Positions 1 through 10,698 of a stretch of 64,000 bases of DNA are shown here, piece by piece. Numbering within the stretch: the first letter of the stretch is position 1; each line of letters opens with the position of its first letter. A program made the position numbers and the translations under genes. The DNA comes from Streptomyces nitrosporeus (lineage in GTDB: Bacteria; Actinomycetota; Actinomycetes; Streptomycetales; Streptomycetaceae), in NCBI RefSeq assembly GCF_008704555.1, contig NZ_CP023702.1, forward strand, positions 2,170,001 through 2,234,000, given 5' to 3'. A model generated the notes under the pieces. That model was not told the origin of the DNA. It ran no database searches and was given only the letters and a program-made list of their open reading frames with translations.

Positions 1-476
1 TGGGACGCGCCGTGGATGCGGCCGGTGGCGCCGCCGACGTGCGTCGACTTGCCGGTGTCCTCCTCCATGTGGGCGCGCTCGATCTCCACCCGGAAGATCT
101 CGCCGTCCTCCAGCTGGACGTCCAGATAGCCGTTGTAGGCGATCGGCTCGTCGTACTGGGAGGTCTGGAAGTTCTTCGGCATGTCCGGATAGAAGTAGTT
201 CTTCCGGGCGAAACGGCACCACTCGGCGATCTCGCAGTTCAGCGCGAGCCCGATCTTGACGGCGGACTCGACACCGATCTCGTTGACGACCGGCAGCGCG
301 CCCGGCAGCCCGAGGCAGACCGGGCAGGTCTGCGAGTTGGCGTCCTGCTTGAGCTCCGTGGAGCACCCGCAGAACATCTTCGTCTTGGTGCCGAGTTCGA
401 CATGGACCTCCAGGCCCATGACGGGGTCGTACGCCGCGAGAGCGTCCTCGTACGACTCCAGGTCGATGACAGTCAC
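1..476 (-). CDS. gatB: GatB, Asp/Glu-tRNA amidotransferase subunit B (5' part only)
   Basis: GatB is the kinase and tRNA-binding subunit of GatCAB, which converts Glu-tRNA(Gln) and Asp-tRNA(Asn) to their amide forms in the cytoplasm. Only about 158 N-terminal residues are inside the window. They include the family hallmark [19 protein letters not shown], a second Cys pair (CPVC) that with FCGC forms the zinc site, and the HMEEDTGKS segment. The GTG at 476 is chosen because GAGAGGGA lies just upstream and Streptomyces GatB normally has some 18 residues before the MGLEVH motif. It is the last gene of gatC-gatA-small protein-gatB, 16 bp behind the small gene. Confidence 0.97.
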   Translation of the reverse strand, partial: MTVIDLESYEDALAAYDPVMGLEVHVELGTKTKMFCGCSTELKQDANSQTCPVCLGLPGALPVVNEIGVESAVKIGLALNCEIAEWCRFARKNYFYPDMPKNFQTSQYDEPIAYNGYLDVQLEDGEIFRVEIERAHMEEDTGKSTHVGGATGRIHGAS

Positions 477-492
477 GGTGAAACTTTCCCTC

Positions 493-735
493 TCATCCCA
501 GCAGGACGTCGTCGTCGCCGAGACGCTTGAGTTCGCGGTAGAGGATCGCCATGCCGGTCACGATCGCGGCGGCGGACACGGCGGCGTCGATCAGCCGGAG
601 CGTGTCGTTGTCCTGGCGGGCCATCTTCGCCTGCTTGACGACGCTGAGCGCGCCGAAGGCGGTCGTACCGAGCGACAGGTAGACGCCCGACTTGGACTTC
701 TTGAAGTTCTTGGCCTTCTTCGCCATGGCACTCAT
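493..735 (-). CDS. Conserved small protein between gatA and gatB
   Basis: An 80-residue protein of unknown function. The N-terminus is very basic ([13 protein letters not shown]). One weakly hydrophobic stretch (about residues 17-28) and a second one (about 50-64, [18 protein letters not shown]) could be membrane-associated. Its ATG overlaps the gatA stop as ATGA, and GGAGG lies 10 nt upstream, so it is probably translationally coupled to gatA. A later ATG at 726 is possible but lacks this arrangement. Position inside the gat operon suggests a link to tRNA-dependent amidation or merely co-expression; the sequence gives no enzymatic motif. Confidence 0.8.
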   Translation of the reverse strand: MSAMAKKAKNFKKSKSGVYLSLGTTAFGALSVVKQAKMARQDNDTLRLIDAAVSAAAIVTGMAILYRELKRLGDDDVLLG

Positions 736-2234
736 AGGGACGGAGCCTCCTCGATCAGCGGGTGCCCCCACCTTTCCACGAAGGCGGCCTCGACGGCGGC
801 TCCGACCTTGTAGAGCCGGTCGTCCTTCATGGCGGGGGCGATGATCTGCAGACCCACCGGCAGGCCGTCCTCCGGGGCCAGGCCGCAGGGGAGCGACATG
901 GCGGAGTTGCCGGCGAGGTTGACGGGGATGGTGCACAGGTCCGCGAGGTACATCGCCATCGGGTCGTCGGCGCGCTCGCCGATCGGGAACGCCGTGGTCG
1001 GCGTCGTCGGCGAGACGATGACGTCCACCTGCTCGAACGCCTTCTCGAACTCCCGGGTGATGAGGGTGCGGACCTTCTGGGCCGAGCCGTAGTACGCGTC
1101 GTAGTAGCCGGAGCTGAGCGCGTAGGTACCGAGGATGATGCGGCGCTTGACCTCGTCGCCGAAACCGGCCTCACGGGTGAGCGCGGTGACGTCCTCGGCG
1201 GAGCGGGTGCCGTCGTCGCCGACCCGGAGGCCGTAGCGCATGGCGTCGAAGCGGGCCAGGTTCGAGGAGCACTCGGACGGCGCGATCAGGTAGTACGCCG
1301 AGAGCGCGAGGTCGAAGGAGGGGCAGTCCAGCTCGACGACGGTGGCGCCGAGCGACTTCAGCAGCTCGACCGACTCGTTGAAGCGCTGGACGACGCCGGC
1401 CTGGTAGCCCTCGCCGGAGAACTGCTTGACGACGCCGACGCGCATGCCCTCGACGGAGCCGTTGCGGGCGGCCTCGACGACCGGCGGGACGGGGGCGTCG
1501 ATGGACGTCGAGTCCATCGGGTCGTGCCCGCCGATCGCCTCGTGCAGCAGCGCCGCGTCCAGGACCGTACGGGCGCAGGGCCCGCCCTGGTCGAGGGAGG
1601 AGGAGAAGGCGACCATGCCGTAGCGCGAGACGCCGCCGTAGGTCGGCTTGACGCCGACGGTGCCGGTGACGGCCGCGGGCTGGCGGATGGAGCCGCCGGT
1701 GTCCGTGCCGATGGCCAGCGGAGCCTCGAAGGAGGCGAGGGCCGCGGCCGAACCGCCGCCGGAGCCGCCCGGGATCCGGGTGAGGTCCCAGGGGTTGCCG
1801 GTCGGGCCGTAGGCGCTGTTCTCGGTGGAGGACCCCATGGCGAACTCGTCCATGTTGGTCTTGCCGAGGATGACGACGTCGGCGGCCCTCAGCTTCCGGG
1901 TGAGGGTCGCGTCGTACGGCGGGATCCAGCCTTCGAGGATCTTCGAGCCGACGGTGGTCGGCATGTCCTGGGTGGTGAAGATGTCCTTGAGCGCGAGCGG
2001 GACGCCGGCCAGCGGGCCCAGCTTCTCGCCCGCCTCGCGCTTGGCGTCGACGGCGCGGGCCTGGGCGAGCGCGCCCTCCCGGTCGATGTGCAGGAAGGCG
2101 TGGACCTTCTCGTCGACGGCGTCGATCCGGGCCAGGTGCGCCTCGGTCACCTCGACGGCGGTCAGCTCGCCGGAGGCGATCTTCCCGGCGATCTCCGACG
2201 CGGTGAGCTTGATGATGGTGCTGGTGTCCGTCAT
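732..2234 (-). CDS. gatA: GatA, Asp/Glu-tRNA amidotransferase subunit A
   Basis: GatA is the glutaminase subunit of GatCAB and belongs to the amidase-signature family; it releases ammonia from glutamine or asparagine. The protein has 500 residues, normal for the family. The Ser-cisSer-Lys triad is visible: K83 in LALKDIF, S158 in the glycine-rich [10 protein letters not shown] loop and nucleophile S182 in TGGSIRQP. The spacing (75 and 99 residues) matches characterised GatA enzymes. GGAGGA lies 9 nt before the ATG and overlaps the end of gatC, 5 bp upstream, so gatC and gatA are coupled. Confidence 0.98.
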   Translation of the reverse strand: MTDTSTIIKLTASEIAGKIASGELTAVEVTEAHLARIDAVDEKVHAFLHIDREGALAQARAVDAKREAGEKLGPLAGVPLALKDIFTTQDMPTTVGSKILEGWIPPYDATLTRKLRAADVVILGKTNMDEFAMGSSTENSAYGPTGNPWDLTRIPGGSGGGSAAALASFEAPLAIGTDTGGSIRQPAAVTGTVGVKPTYGGVSRYGMVAFSSSLDQGGPCARTVLDAALLHEAIGGHDPMDSTSIDAPVPPVVEAARNGSVEGMRVGVVKQFSGEGYQAGVVQRFNESVELLKSLGATVVELDCPSFDLALSAYYLIAPSECSSNLARFDAMRYGLRVGDDGTRSAEDVTALTREAGFGDEVKRRIILGTYALSSGYYDAYYGSAQKVRTLITREFEKAFEQVDVIVSPTTPTTAFPIGERADDPMAMYLADLCTIPVNLAGNSAMSLPCGLAPEDGLPVGLQIIAPAMKDDRLYKVGAAVEAAFVERWGHPLIEEAPSL

Positions 2235-2239
2235 GGGTG

Positions 2240-2536
2240 TTAGTCCTCCCCCAGGATCTGCGGCACCTTGAAACGCTGCTGCTCCTGGGCCGGGGCGCCG
2301 GAGAGCGCCTGCGCGGGTGTGAGCGACGGACGGACCTCGTCCGCCCGCATGACGTTGGTCAGCGGCAGCGGGTGGGAGGTCGGCGGTACGTCTTGGTCGG
2401 CGACCTCGGAGACGCGGGCGACCGCGCCGATGATGTCGTCGAGCTGACCGGCGAAGTGCTCGAGCTCTTCGGCCTTCAGCTCCAGACGCGCCAGCCGGGC
2501 GAGGTGGGCGACCTCCTCGCGCGTGATGCCAGGCAT
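2240..2536 (-). CDS. gatC: GatC, Asp/Glu-tRNA amidotransferase subunit C
   Basis: GatC is the small linker subunit that wraps around GatA and GatB. The protein is 98 residues, typical length, and begins [20 protein letters not shown], the usual first-helix motif. The ATG at 2536 is preceded by TGAGGA. A longer open frame continues upstream to 2617, but those codons are not GatC-like and extend into the promoter region, so the short start is preferred. First gene of the gat operon; the operon promoter should lie in 2537-2647. Confidence 0.96.
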   Translation of the reverse strand: MPGITREEVAHLARLARLELKAEELEHFAGQLDDIIGAVARVSEVADQDVPPTSHPLPLTNVMRADEVRPSLTPAQALSGAPAQEQQRFKVPQILGED

Positions 2537-2647
2537 GCAGCGATCCTCAGGGTTCGGTGTGTGGTTTGGACCCAATCCTATGGGGTCGCCCGTCACCCCT
2601 GTGGCCACCGGTCGCACCGGAGGGGTTCCGCCCGCCTTCCGTACTCC

Positions 2648-4840
2648 TCAGGCGGTCGCGGGACCGGACACCGCCCGGCCGGCCGGCCGCGGCTGCGGCT
2701 CCGTCCCGGGCTGCTGCGCCGCCGCCGCCCGCAGCTCGGCCGGGCGCCGCCAGCCGTGCTCGCCGCGCGCCCGCAGCCAGGCGGTCATCTCCTGCGGCGG
2801 CATCGCGGCGGCGACCAGCCAGCCCTGCACCGCGTCGCAGCGCAGATCACGCAGCCGCTCCCAGGTCTCGTCGTCCTCCACGCCCTCGGCGACGACCAGC
2901 AGGCCGAGGGAGTGGGCCAGGTCGATGGTGCAGCGGACGATCTCGGCGTCCTCGTTGTCGACGGCCAGCCGGGCCACGAACGACCGGTCGATCTTCAGCT
3001 CGCTGACGGGCAGCCGGCGCAGGTGCACGAGCGAGGAGTACCCGGTGCCGAAGTCGTCCAGGGACATCCTGACGCCGTGCGCGGTCAGCCCGGCCAGGGT
3101 GTCGGCGGCCCGCTGCGGGTCCTCCAGCAGCACGTGCTCGGTGATCTCCAGCTGGAGCGCGCCCGGCGGGACCCCGTGCCGGGCCAGCCGGGCGGCGACG
3201 CTGCCCGCGAACCCGGGGGTGTGGACGTCGCGCGGGGAGACGTTGACGGCGACGGGGACGAGCAGCCCCTGGGACCGCCACCGGGCGACCTGGGCCAGCG
3301 CGGTCTCCAGGACGTATTCGGTGAGGTGCGGCATCAGGCCGGAGGACTCGGCGATCGCGATGAACTCGTCCGGGGGGACCCGGCCGCGTTCGGGGTGCAC
3401 CCAGCGGACGAGCGCTTCGAGACCGGCGACCTGCCCGTCGAAGCGGACCTTCGGCTGGTAGTGGAGCTCGACCTCCCCGGCGTCCAGGGCGCGGCGCAGG
3501 TCGCCCAGCAGGCCCAGCCGGTCGGGGGTGTTGCTGTCCCGTTTGGACTCGTACACCTCGACGCCGGTGCGGTCGCGCTTGGCCTGGTACATGGCGACGT
3601 CGGCACGCCGCAGCAGTCCTTCGGCGTCGAGTGCGTGGTCGGGGTGGACGGCGACCCCGGCGCTGGCCTCCAGCACCAGGGTCAGCCCGTCGAGGCCGAG
3701 GGGTGAGGAGAGTTCGGCGACCAGGTGGCGGGCGACGCGCTGGGCGCTGGTGGTGGAGCCGACGGCCGGCAGGAGTACGGCGAACTCGTCACCGCCGAGC
3801 CGCGCGGCCTCCGCACCGCGCGGCAGGGCGAGACGGAGCCGTTCGGCTATCTGGAGGAGCAGCCGGTCGCCCGCGAGGTGGCCGAGGGTGTCGTTGACGG
3901 CGCGGAAGCGGTCGAGGTCGATCAGGACGAGCGCCGCCCGGGTGCCGGTGTCCTCGGCCTCCTCCAGCGCCGTCCAGGTGCGTTCCAGCAGCCACTGCCG
4001 GTTGGGCAGGCCGGTCAGCGGGTCCCGCAGCTGCTCCTCGGCGCGGGCGCGGGCGATCCAGAGGGTGGAGTCCAGGGCTATCAGGGGTACGGCGAAGAGC
4101 GGCAGCAGGACGGGCATGGCCCAGGCCACGACACAGATCAGCGGCGCGATCCCGACGAGCGCGACGGCGACGAGGCCCTGGCGCAGTACGGCGGTACGGG
4201 CGACGGGCGGCAGCCCGCCGGTCTGGGCGGCGCGGACGTACCAGAGGAGGCCGCGGGTGACGATCAGGTAGGCGCCGGCCGCGAGGAGCACCTCCGGTAC
4301 GGCTTCGACGCCCCACAGGAGCGGCTGCCAGGGTCTTTCCACGGTGGCGCTCTCGCCGAAGGCTGCGAGGACGAGCGCGGCGGTCCCGATGCCGAGTATG
4401 TCGGCCGCTCCGTGCAGCAGCCCCTGCCACCAGCGGTGCCGCCGGGCGGTGCCGACGAGGACCACCACCACGAGGCTGACCAGTCCGGCCGGCACCCAGC
4501 CGTACAGCAGCAGCACCGCGAGGGTCAGTGCGGCGCCGGAACCGGTGCCGCCCCACCAGCGGTCCCGCCCGAGGGCGACCAGGTGGCCGACGACGATGCC
4601 GGTGAGCAGGGCGAGCGCCCAGCCGGCGGTACCGTCCGGGAAGAGGGCCCGCCCGTCGCGGACCGTGTGGTGGAAGCCGGCCGCGAGCTGCGCCGCGGCG
4701 ACCGCGACGACGACGGCTCCCACGGCGGTGACCGCCCCGGCCCGCACCGGAAGCATTCTCTTCGCGAGGCCCGCGAGGCCCGCGAGGCCCGCGACGCCCT
4801 GCGGCCGTGTCACCGGTGCGGCGCTCTCGGTCGGTTCCAT
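2648..4840 (-). CDS. rmdB: Membrane GGDEF-EAL cyclic-di-GMP enzyme (RmdB type)
   Basis: 730 residues. Residues about 30-260 are strongly hydrophobic (roughly seven membrane segments). A GGDEF domain (about 270-430, motif RLGGDEF at 347-353) and an EAL domain (about 440-700, EALVRW at 475, DDFGTGYSSL, KIDRSF, VVAEGVED) follow. Both active sites look intact, so it could make or break c-di-GMP; no RxxD inhibitory site precedes GGDEF. Context beside gatCAB and ligA matches Streptomyces coelicolor rmdB, whose product acts as a phosphodiesterase affecting colony development (established for that protein; orthology here is inferred). The ATG at 4840 has GAGAGGGACGG upstream. The frame stays open further upstream through low-complexity DNA, which I reject. 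Confidence 0.88.
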   Translation of the reverse strand: MEPTESAAPVTRPQGVAGLAGLAGLAKRMLPVRAGAVTAVGAVVVAVAAAQLAAGFHHTVRDGRALFPDGTAGWALALLTGIVVGHLVALGRDRWWGGTGSGAALTLAVLLLYGWVPAGLVSLVVVVLVGTARRHRWWQGLLHGAADILGIGTAALVLAAFGESATVERPWQPLLWGVEAVPEVLLAAGAYLIVTRGLLWYVRAAQTGGLPPVARTAVLRQGLVAVALVGIAPLICVVAWAMPVLLPLFAVPLIALDSTLWIARARAEEQLRDPLTGLPNRQWLLERTWTALEEAEDTGTRAALVLIDLDRFRAVNDTLGHLAGDRLLLQIAERLRLALPRGAEAARLGGDEFAVLLPAVGSTTSAQRVARHLVAELSSPLGLDGLTLVLEASAGVAVHPDHALDAEGLLRRADVAMYQAKRDRTGVEVYESKRDSNTPDRLGLLGDLRRALDAGEVELHYQPKVRFDGQVAGLEALVRWVHPERGRVPPDEFIAIAESSGLMPHLTEYVLETALAQVARWRSQGLLVPVAVNVSPRDVHTPGFAGSVAARLARHGVPPGALQLEITEHVLLEDPQRAADTLAGLTAHGVRMSLDDFGTGYSSLVHLRRLPVSELKIDRSFVARLAVDNEDAEIVRCTIDLAHSLGLLVVAEGVEDDETWERLRDLRCDAVQGWLVAAAMPPQEMTAWLRARGEHGWRRPAELRAAAAQQPGTEPQPRPAGRAVSGPATA

Positions 4841-5374
4841 TCCGTCCCTCTCACAGCCGGCGGTGCCGATGTCCCGCGGCGGCCCCGCTCCCATGCCACC
4901 GCGGCCCGAATCCCACCACGCGGCCGGGCACGGCAGGTACACGCTCAACACTAGGCCGCCAAAGGCTTCCAGGGGCAGCGCTCCGCAGGTCTTGCCCGAA
5001 TGCGGACAGGGCGGCCGCCCCTGTGCGGCGGGGGCGGTGCGCGGGGGCGCGGCGGTCACCGGACGGGCGGGCGGGCGGATGCCGTACGGGTGATGCGGCG
5101 GGCGTCGGACGTGCGGCGCCCGCCTACCGGTCCTTCCCCGCCCGGCGGCGCCCACGCGCGGCCGGGGTCTCGATCGGGCCTCGATCAGGTGTCGTCGGCC
5201 CTCGCCGTACACGGGCGGCCGGGCGCCGGCGGCCAGGCGTCCCCGGTCAGGCGCCGGCAGGCGAGCTCCGGCGGGCGGGCTCCGACAGCCGGACATCGGC
5301 AGCCGGGCGCCGACGGGCGGACGCCGGCGGCCAGGCGTCCCCGGTCGGCGCCCCCGGGCGGGCGCGGTCCCGGG
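4841..5374. other. Gap between rmdB and ligA; no gene
   Basis: About 530 bp without a credible gene. The half next to rmdB should carry its promoter; TAGTGT on the minus strand (4948-4953) is a possible -10 element but no good -35 accompanies it. The half next to ligA (about 5150-5375) is low-complexity GGCG/GCCG sequence with internal direct repeats. No strong terminator hairpin could be singled out. Confidence 0.6.
5225..5346. repeat. 24-bp direct repeat downstream of ligA
   Basis: Two identical 24-bp copies, 5225-5248 and 5323-5346 (each begins GCCGGCGGCCAGGCG), lie 98 bp apart. The sequence between is made of related GGCGCCGGCAGGCGA-like pieces, suggesting decay of a longer tandem array. 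Confidence 0.8.
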
Positions 5375-7576
<2,202 letters not shown>

Positions 7577-7610
7577 TTACCTCCCGTTGCCCCGTGTACC
7601 CGCGGTCCCG

Positions 7611-8636
7611 TCACTCGGGGTTGTCCGCGAGCGACCTCGCCGCCCGGACGCAGTGGGCGAGCGCGGCGCGCGCGTACGCGGGTGACGCGCCCGCCAGCCC
7701 GCAGGCCGGGGTGACCACGACGGACTCGGCGAGAGTCCCCGGATTCAGTCCCAGCCTGCTCCACAACGTCCTGACCCCCATGACGCTACCCCCAGGGTCC
7801 GACAATGCGGTCGAGGCCGCGTCGAGGGGGGGCACGACGCCGAGGAAGAGCTGGGTGCCGCCTTCCACGGCCTCCCCGATCGCCTCCTCCTCACGCTCGG
7901 TGAGGAGCGAGAAGTCGAAGGAGACGGAACCGGCGCCGGCCCGGCGCAGCAGCGCGAACGGGACCTCGGGAGCGCAGGAGTGGACGGTCGTCGGCCCGCC
8001 GTCGTTGACCGCGAGCAGGTCGCGCAGGGCGCCTTCGACGACCTGGCGGTCCACGGCCCGGTAGGTGCGGTAGCCGCTCGCCGACCTGACCCGTCCGCGG
8101 AGCACGGCGGTGAGGGAGGGTTCGTCGAGCTGGAGGACGATCCGGGCTCCAGGGACCCTGCGCCGTACGTCGGCGAGGTGCCCGCGGAGTCCTTCGGCGA
8201 GCGAGCCGGCGAGGTCGCGGCAGGCTCCGGGGTCGGCGAGCATCGCCTCGCCGCCGCGCAGTTCCAGGGCGGCGGCCAGCGTCCAGGGGCCGACGGCCTG
8301 GACCTTGAGCAGCCCTTCGTAGCCCTGGGTGTACTCCTCCAGGGCGTCGAGGTCCTCGCCGAGCCAGGAGCGGGCCCGCCGGGTGTCGCGGCCGGGGCGG
8401 TCGCTGATCCGCCAGCCGCTGGGCTCGACGTGCCCGTACATCTCCTGGAGCAGTCCGACGGTCCGGCCGGTCATGTCGGCGCCGGGCCCGCGTGCGGGCA
8501 GTTCCGGCAGGTGCGGCATGCCCTGCCCGTCGGCGAAGGACCCGACGACGGTCTTGGCGGCCTCCCGGGCGTCGCCCCCGGGCATGGAGCCGACGCCGGT
8601 GGCCGCGTACGTGCTGAACTCGCTCTTCTCGCTCAC
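7611..8636 (-). CDS. MetE C-terminal-domain-like protein (cobalamin-independent methionine synthase family)
   Basis: 341 residues, corresponding only to the catalytic C-terminal barrel of MetE, without the N-terminal folate-binding half. It starts TYAATGVGSMPGGD, like the family. Likely zinc ligands remain: TVHSCAP (H and C) and VVTPACGLAG (C); the usual Glu ligand is less clear. Archaeal and actinobacterial stand-alone proteins of this type may transfer methyl groups from donors other than folate, but the substrate here is unknown. The GTG at 8636 is chosen because homology begins immediately after it; no good ribosome-binding site is visible. No cobalamin or SAM riboswitch was recognised upstream. 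Confidence 0.85.
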   Translation of the reverse strand: MSEKSEFSTYAATGVGSMPGGDAREAAKTVVGSFADGQGMPHLPELPARGPGADMTGRTVGLLQEMYGHVEPSGWRISDRPGRDTRRARSWLGEDLDALEEYTQGYEGLLKVQAVGPWTLAAALELRGGEAMLADPGACRDLAGSLAEGLRGHLADVRRRVPGARIVLQLDEPSLTAVLRGRVRSASGYRTYRAVDRQVVEGALRDLLAVNDGGPTTVHSCAPEVPFALLRRAGAGSVSFDFSLLTEREEEAIGEAVEGGTQLFLGVVPPLDAASTALSDPGGSVMGVRTLWSRLGLNPGTLAESVVVTPACGLAGASPAYARAALAHCVRAARSLADNPE

Positions 8637-8665
8637 CCGGGAAAGCGTACGGGCCGCTCGCGGGC

Positions 8666-8695
8666 GGTCCGTCCTCGGCCGGTCCGTCCTCGGCC
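8666..8695. repeat. 15-bp tandem repeat (2 copies)
   Basis: GGTCCGTCCTCGGCC occurs twice head to tail (8666-8680, 8681-8695), followed by CGGGCGG-based imperfect repeats up to about 8735. It lies between the MetE-like gene start and the SDR gene stop. Confidence 0.85.
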
Positions 8696-8755
8696 GGGCG
8701 GAGCCGTCCGGGCGGGACCCGTCCGGGCGGAGCCACCGGGCCCCGTGCCGGGTGC

Positions 8756-9445
8756 TCAGTGTCCGGGGCGGACCGTCAGGTCGTTGATCTCGGCGTCGCG
8801 GGGCAGGTCGAGGGCGAGCAGGATCGTCGTCGCGACCGACTCGGGGTCGATCCAGCGGGCGGGGTCGTACTCCTTGCCCTCCTGCTGGTGGACCTTGGCC
8901 TGCATGGGGCTCGCCGTACGTCCCGGGTAGACGGAGGTGACCCGGACCCCGTTGCCGTGTTCCTCGTGGCGCAGCGAGTCGGCGAGCGCCTTGAGGCCGT
9001 GCTTGCTCGCGGCGTAGGCGCCCCATTCGGCGTGTGCGTTCAGTCCGGCGCCCGAGTTGACGAAGACGACGTGTCCCCGGCTGACCCGGATCTGCGGCAG
9101 CAGCAGCCGGGTCAGTTCGGCGGGGGCGACGAGGTTGGTGTTGAGCTGGGAGTGCCAGGTCTTCGGGGTGAGGTCGCCGATCCGGCCGAGTTCGACGGCA
9201 CCGGCGATGTGCAGCAGCGAGTCCAGCCGCTCGGGCACGGTCTGCTGCCCGAGGGCCCAGGACAGCCGGTCGGGGTTGGCGAGGTCGCCGACGAGCGTAC
9301 GGGAGCCGGGGTGGAGCGCGGCCAGCTCCCTGGCGCGGCCGGCGTCGCGGGCCAGCAGGACGAGCTCGTCGCCGCGTTCCAGGAGGCGGCGGGCGACGGC
9401 CGCGCCGATGCCGGAGCCGGCCCCGGTGATGAGATGAGTAGCCAT
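8756..9445 (-). CDS. Short-chain dehydrogenase/reductase
   Basis: 229 residues; a classical SDR with N-terminal TGAGSGIG nucleotide-binding loop, HIAGAVE replacing the NNAG motif, the catalytic Ser in VNSGAG, and YAASK catalytic Tyr/Lys. Residue pattern LLARDAGR after the second strand suggests NADP(H). The substrate cannot be told. The ATG at 9445 has GAGGG only a few bases upstream. Same strand as the MetE-like gene, 120 bp away across a repeat tract, so it is probably a separate unit. Confidence 0.92.
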   Translation of the reverse strand: MATHLITGAGSGIGAAVARRLLERGDELVLLARDAGRARELAALHPGSRTLVGDLANPDRLSWALGQQTVPERLDSLLHIAGAVELGRIGDLTPKTWHSQLNTNLVAPAELTRLLLPQIRVSRGHVVFVNSGAGLNAHAEWGAYAASKHGLKALADSLRHEEHGNGVRVTSVYPGRTASPMQAKVHQQEGKEYDPARWIDPESVATTILLALDLPRDAEINDLTVRPGH

Positions 9446-9544
9446 GCCCTCATGATCGCATCACCGCAGGTGGGCCCCCGGAGGCGGCGGCCGGGGGCCG
9501 CGGACGGCGCGGACCGGCGGGGCGGGGCGGTCTCGCGTGCTCCG

Positions 9545-9618
9545 GCGGCCCGGAGCGGCCTCGCACAGCCCCGCGGCCCGGAGCGGCCGGAGCCGCCTCG
9601 CACGGCCCCGCGGCCCGG
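9545..9618. repeat. Imperfect GC-rich tandem repeat
   Basis: The block GCGGCCCGGAGCGGCC followed by TCGCAC(A/G)GCCCC appears twice (about 9545-9572 and 9573-9609), the second with a 9-bp insertion, then begins a third time. It lies in the 216-bp gap between the SDR and LOG-family genes, which otherwise holds nothing recognisable. Confidence 0.75.
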
Positions 9619-9661
9619 CGTGACCCGGGGCGGCGCCCCGCGCCCGGCGGTCCTGTCCGGC

Positions 9662-10201
9662 TCACCGCAGGCCGGCGGACTCCTCCAGGTAGGCGAGCGC
9701 GCCGACGCCGTCCGTGGCGAAGAAGACCAGGTCGGTGAGGGGGATCGGCAGGAAGCCCTCGTCCTCCATGCGCTGGAACTGCTGCCGCAGGCCGTCGTAG
9801 AAGCCGTCGGTGTTCAGCAGGACGACGGGCTTGGTGTGCTTGCCGTGCTTCTTCAGCTCCAGGATCTCGGTGGCCTCGTCGAGGGTGCCCGTACCGCCGA
9901 CCATGATCACGATCGCGTCGGCCTTCTCCAGCAGGAGCGCCTTGCGTTCGGCCAGGTCCCCGGCTATGACCATCTCGTCCGCGTTCGTCCGCGCCTTCGC
10001 CGCGAGGAAGTCCACCGACACCCCCACGAGCCGTCCGCCCGCCTCCTGGACCCCGTCGGCGACGACCTTCATCAGCCCGCTCTCGGACCCGCCCCAGACC
10101 AGGGTGTGCCCGCCCCGGCCCAGCAGCTCGGCGAACTCGCGGGCGGGGACGGTGTAGCGGTCGTCGAGGTCGGCGGCGGAGAGGAAGACGCAGATGTTCA
10201 T
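9662..10201 (-). CDS. LOG-family Rossmann-fold protein (TIGR00730 type)
   Basis: 179 residues. The fold is that of nucleotide 5'-monophosphate phosphoribohydrolases (LOG), which release adenine or cytokinin bases from their nucleotides. GGSESGLMK and VGGTGTLDEATE correspond to the family's GGG-x-x-GLMG and PGGxGTxxE signatures, though the Pro of the second is replaced (MVGGTG). The ATG at 10201 starts MNICVF, as in homologues; no ribosome-binding site is visible, so the transcript could be leaderless. Divergent from the DUF427 gene across 80 bp. Confidence 0.88.
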   Translation of the reverse strand: MNICVFLSAADLDDRYTVPAREFAELLGRGGHTLVWGGSESGLMKVVADGVQEAGGRLVGVSVDFLAAKARTNADEMVIAGDLAERKALLLEKADAIVIMVGGTGTLDEATEILELKKHGKHTKPVVLLNTDGFYDGLRQQFQRMEDEGFLPIPLTDLVFFATDGVGALAYLEESAGLR

Positions 10202-10281
10202 GGGGACAACGGTACGGGCCGCCGCCGACAGCCCCTCGTGGGGCCGGGAAGAACGCGGCCCGTCCGGCTGCTGAAAGGAGA

Positions 10282-10632
10282 ATGACACCCGTACCGGCAC
10301 ACCGAGGTCACCGCATCACCGTCGAGCCCGGCACCGAGCACGTACGCGTGGTCCACGACGGGCGGGTGGTCGCGGAGAGCCGCCGCCCGCTCGTGCTGCG
10401 TGAGACGGGCTGCCCGGTCCGCTACTACCTGCCGCCCGAGGACGTGCGCGCGGATCTGCTGACCCCCTCGCCCACGCGTACGCACTGCCCGTTCAAGGGG
10501 GACGCCTCCTACTGGTCGCTGCCGGGCGGCGAGGACGCCGTCTGGGCCTACCGGGAGCCGCGGGAGGAGGTGGCCGCGATCCGCGGCCACCTCTGCTTCT
10601 ACGGCACCGAGGTGGTCCCGGAACCCGCCTGA
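10282..10632 (+). CDS. DUF427-domain protein
   Basis: 116 residues covering essentially one DUF427 domain: the conserved pieces RVVHDGRVVAES, YYLPPEDV, CPFKGDASYW and HLCFYGTEV are all present. Its function is not established. The AAAGGAG site ends only 1 nt before the ATG, unusually close; no alternative start follows in frame before conserved sequence, so the ATG is kept. Monocistronic, divergent from the LOG gene. Confidence 0.9.
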   Translation: MTPVPAHRGHRITVEPGTEHVRVVHDGRVVAESRRPLVLRETGCPVRYYLPPEDVRADLLTPSPTRTHCPFKGDASYWSLPGGEDAVWAYREPREEVAAIRGHLCFYGTEVVPEPA

Positions 10633-10698
10633 CTACCCGTCAGAAAGATTCCGGTGCCGCACCGATGACTTCCGGGCGGCCCACCGGTCCACCCCCGC

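Noticed and set aside
762..2243. Long open frame on the plus strand opposite gatA (and similar long frames opposite ligA, the GHs and other genes)
   Set aside because: High GC at third positions keeps the opposite strand open. The translations are Gly/Arg/Asp-rich with no family features, while the minus-strand gene is certain.
4841..5296. N-terminal extension of the GGDEF-EAL protein
   Set aside because: The frame is open but low-complexity and repetitive, and the ATG at 4840 has a good ribosome-binding site.
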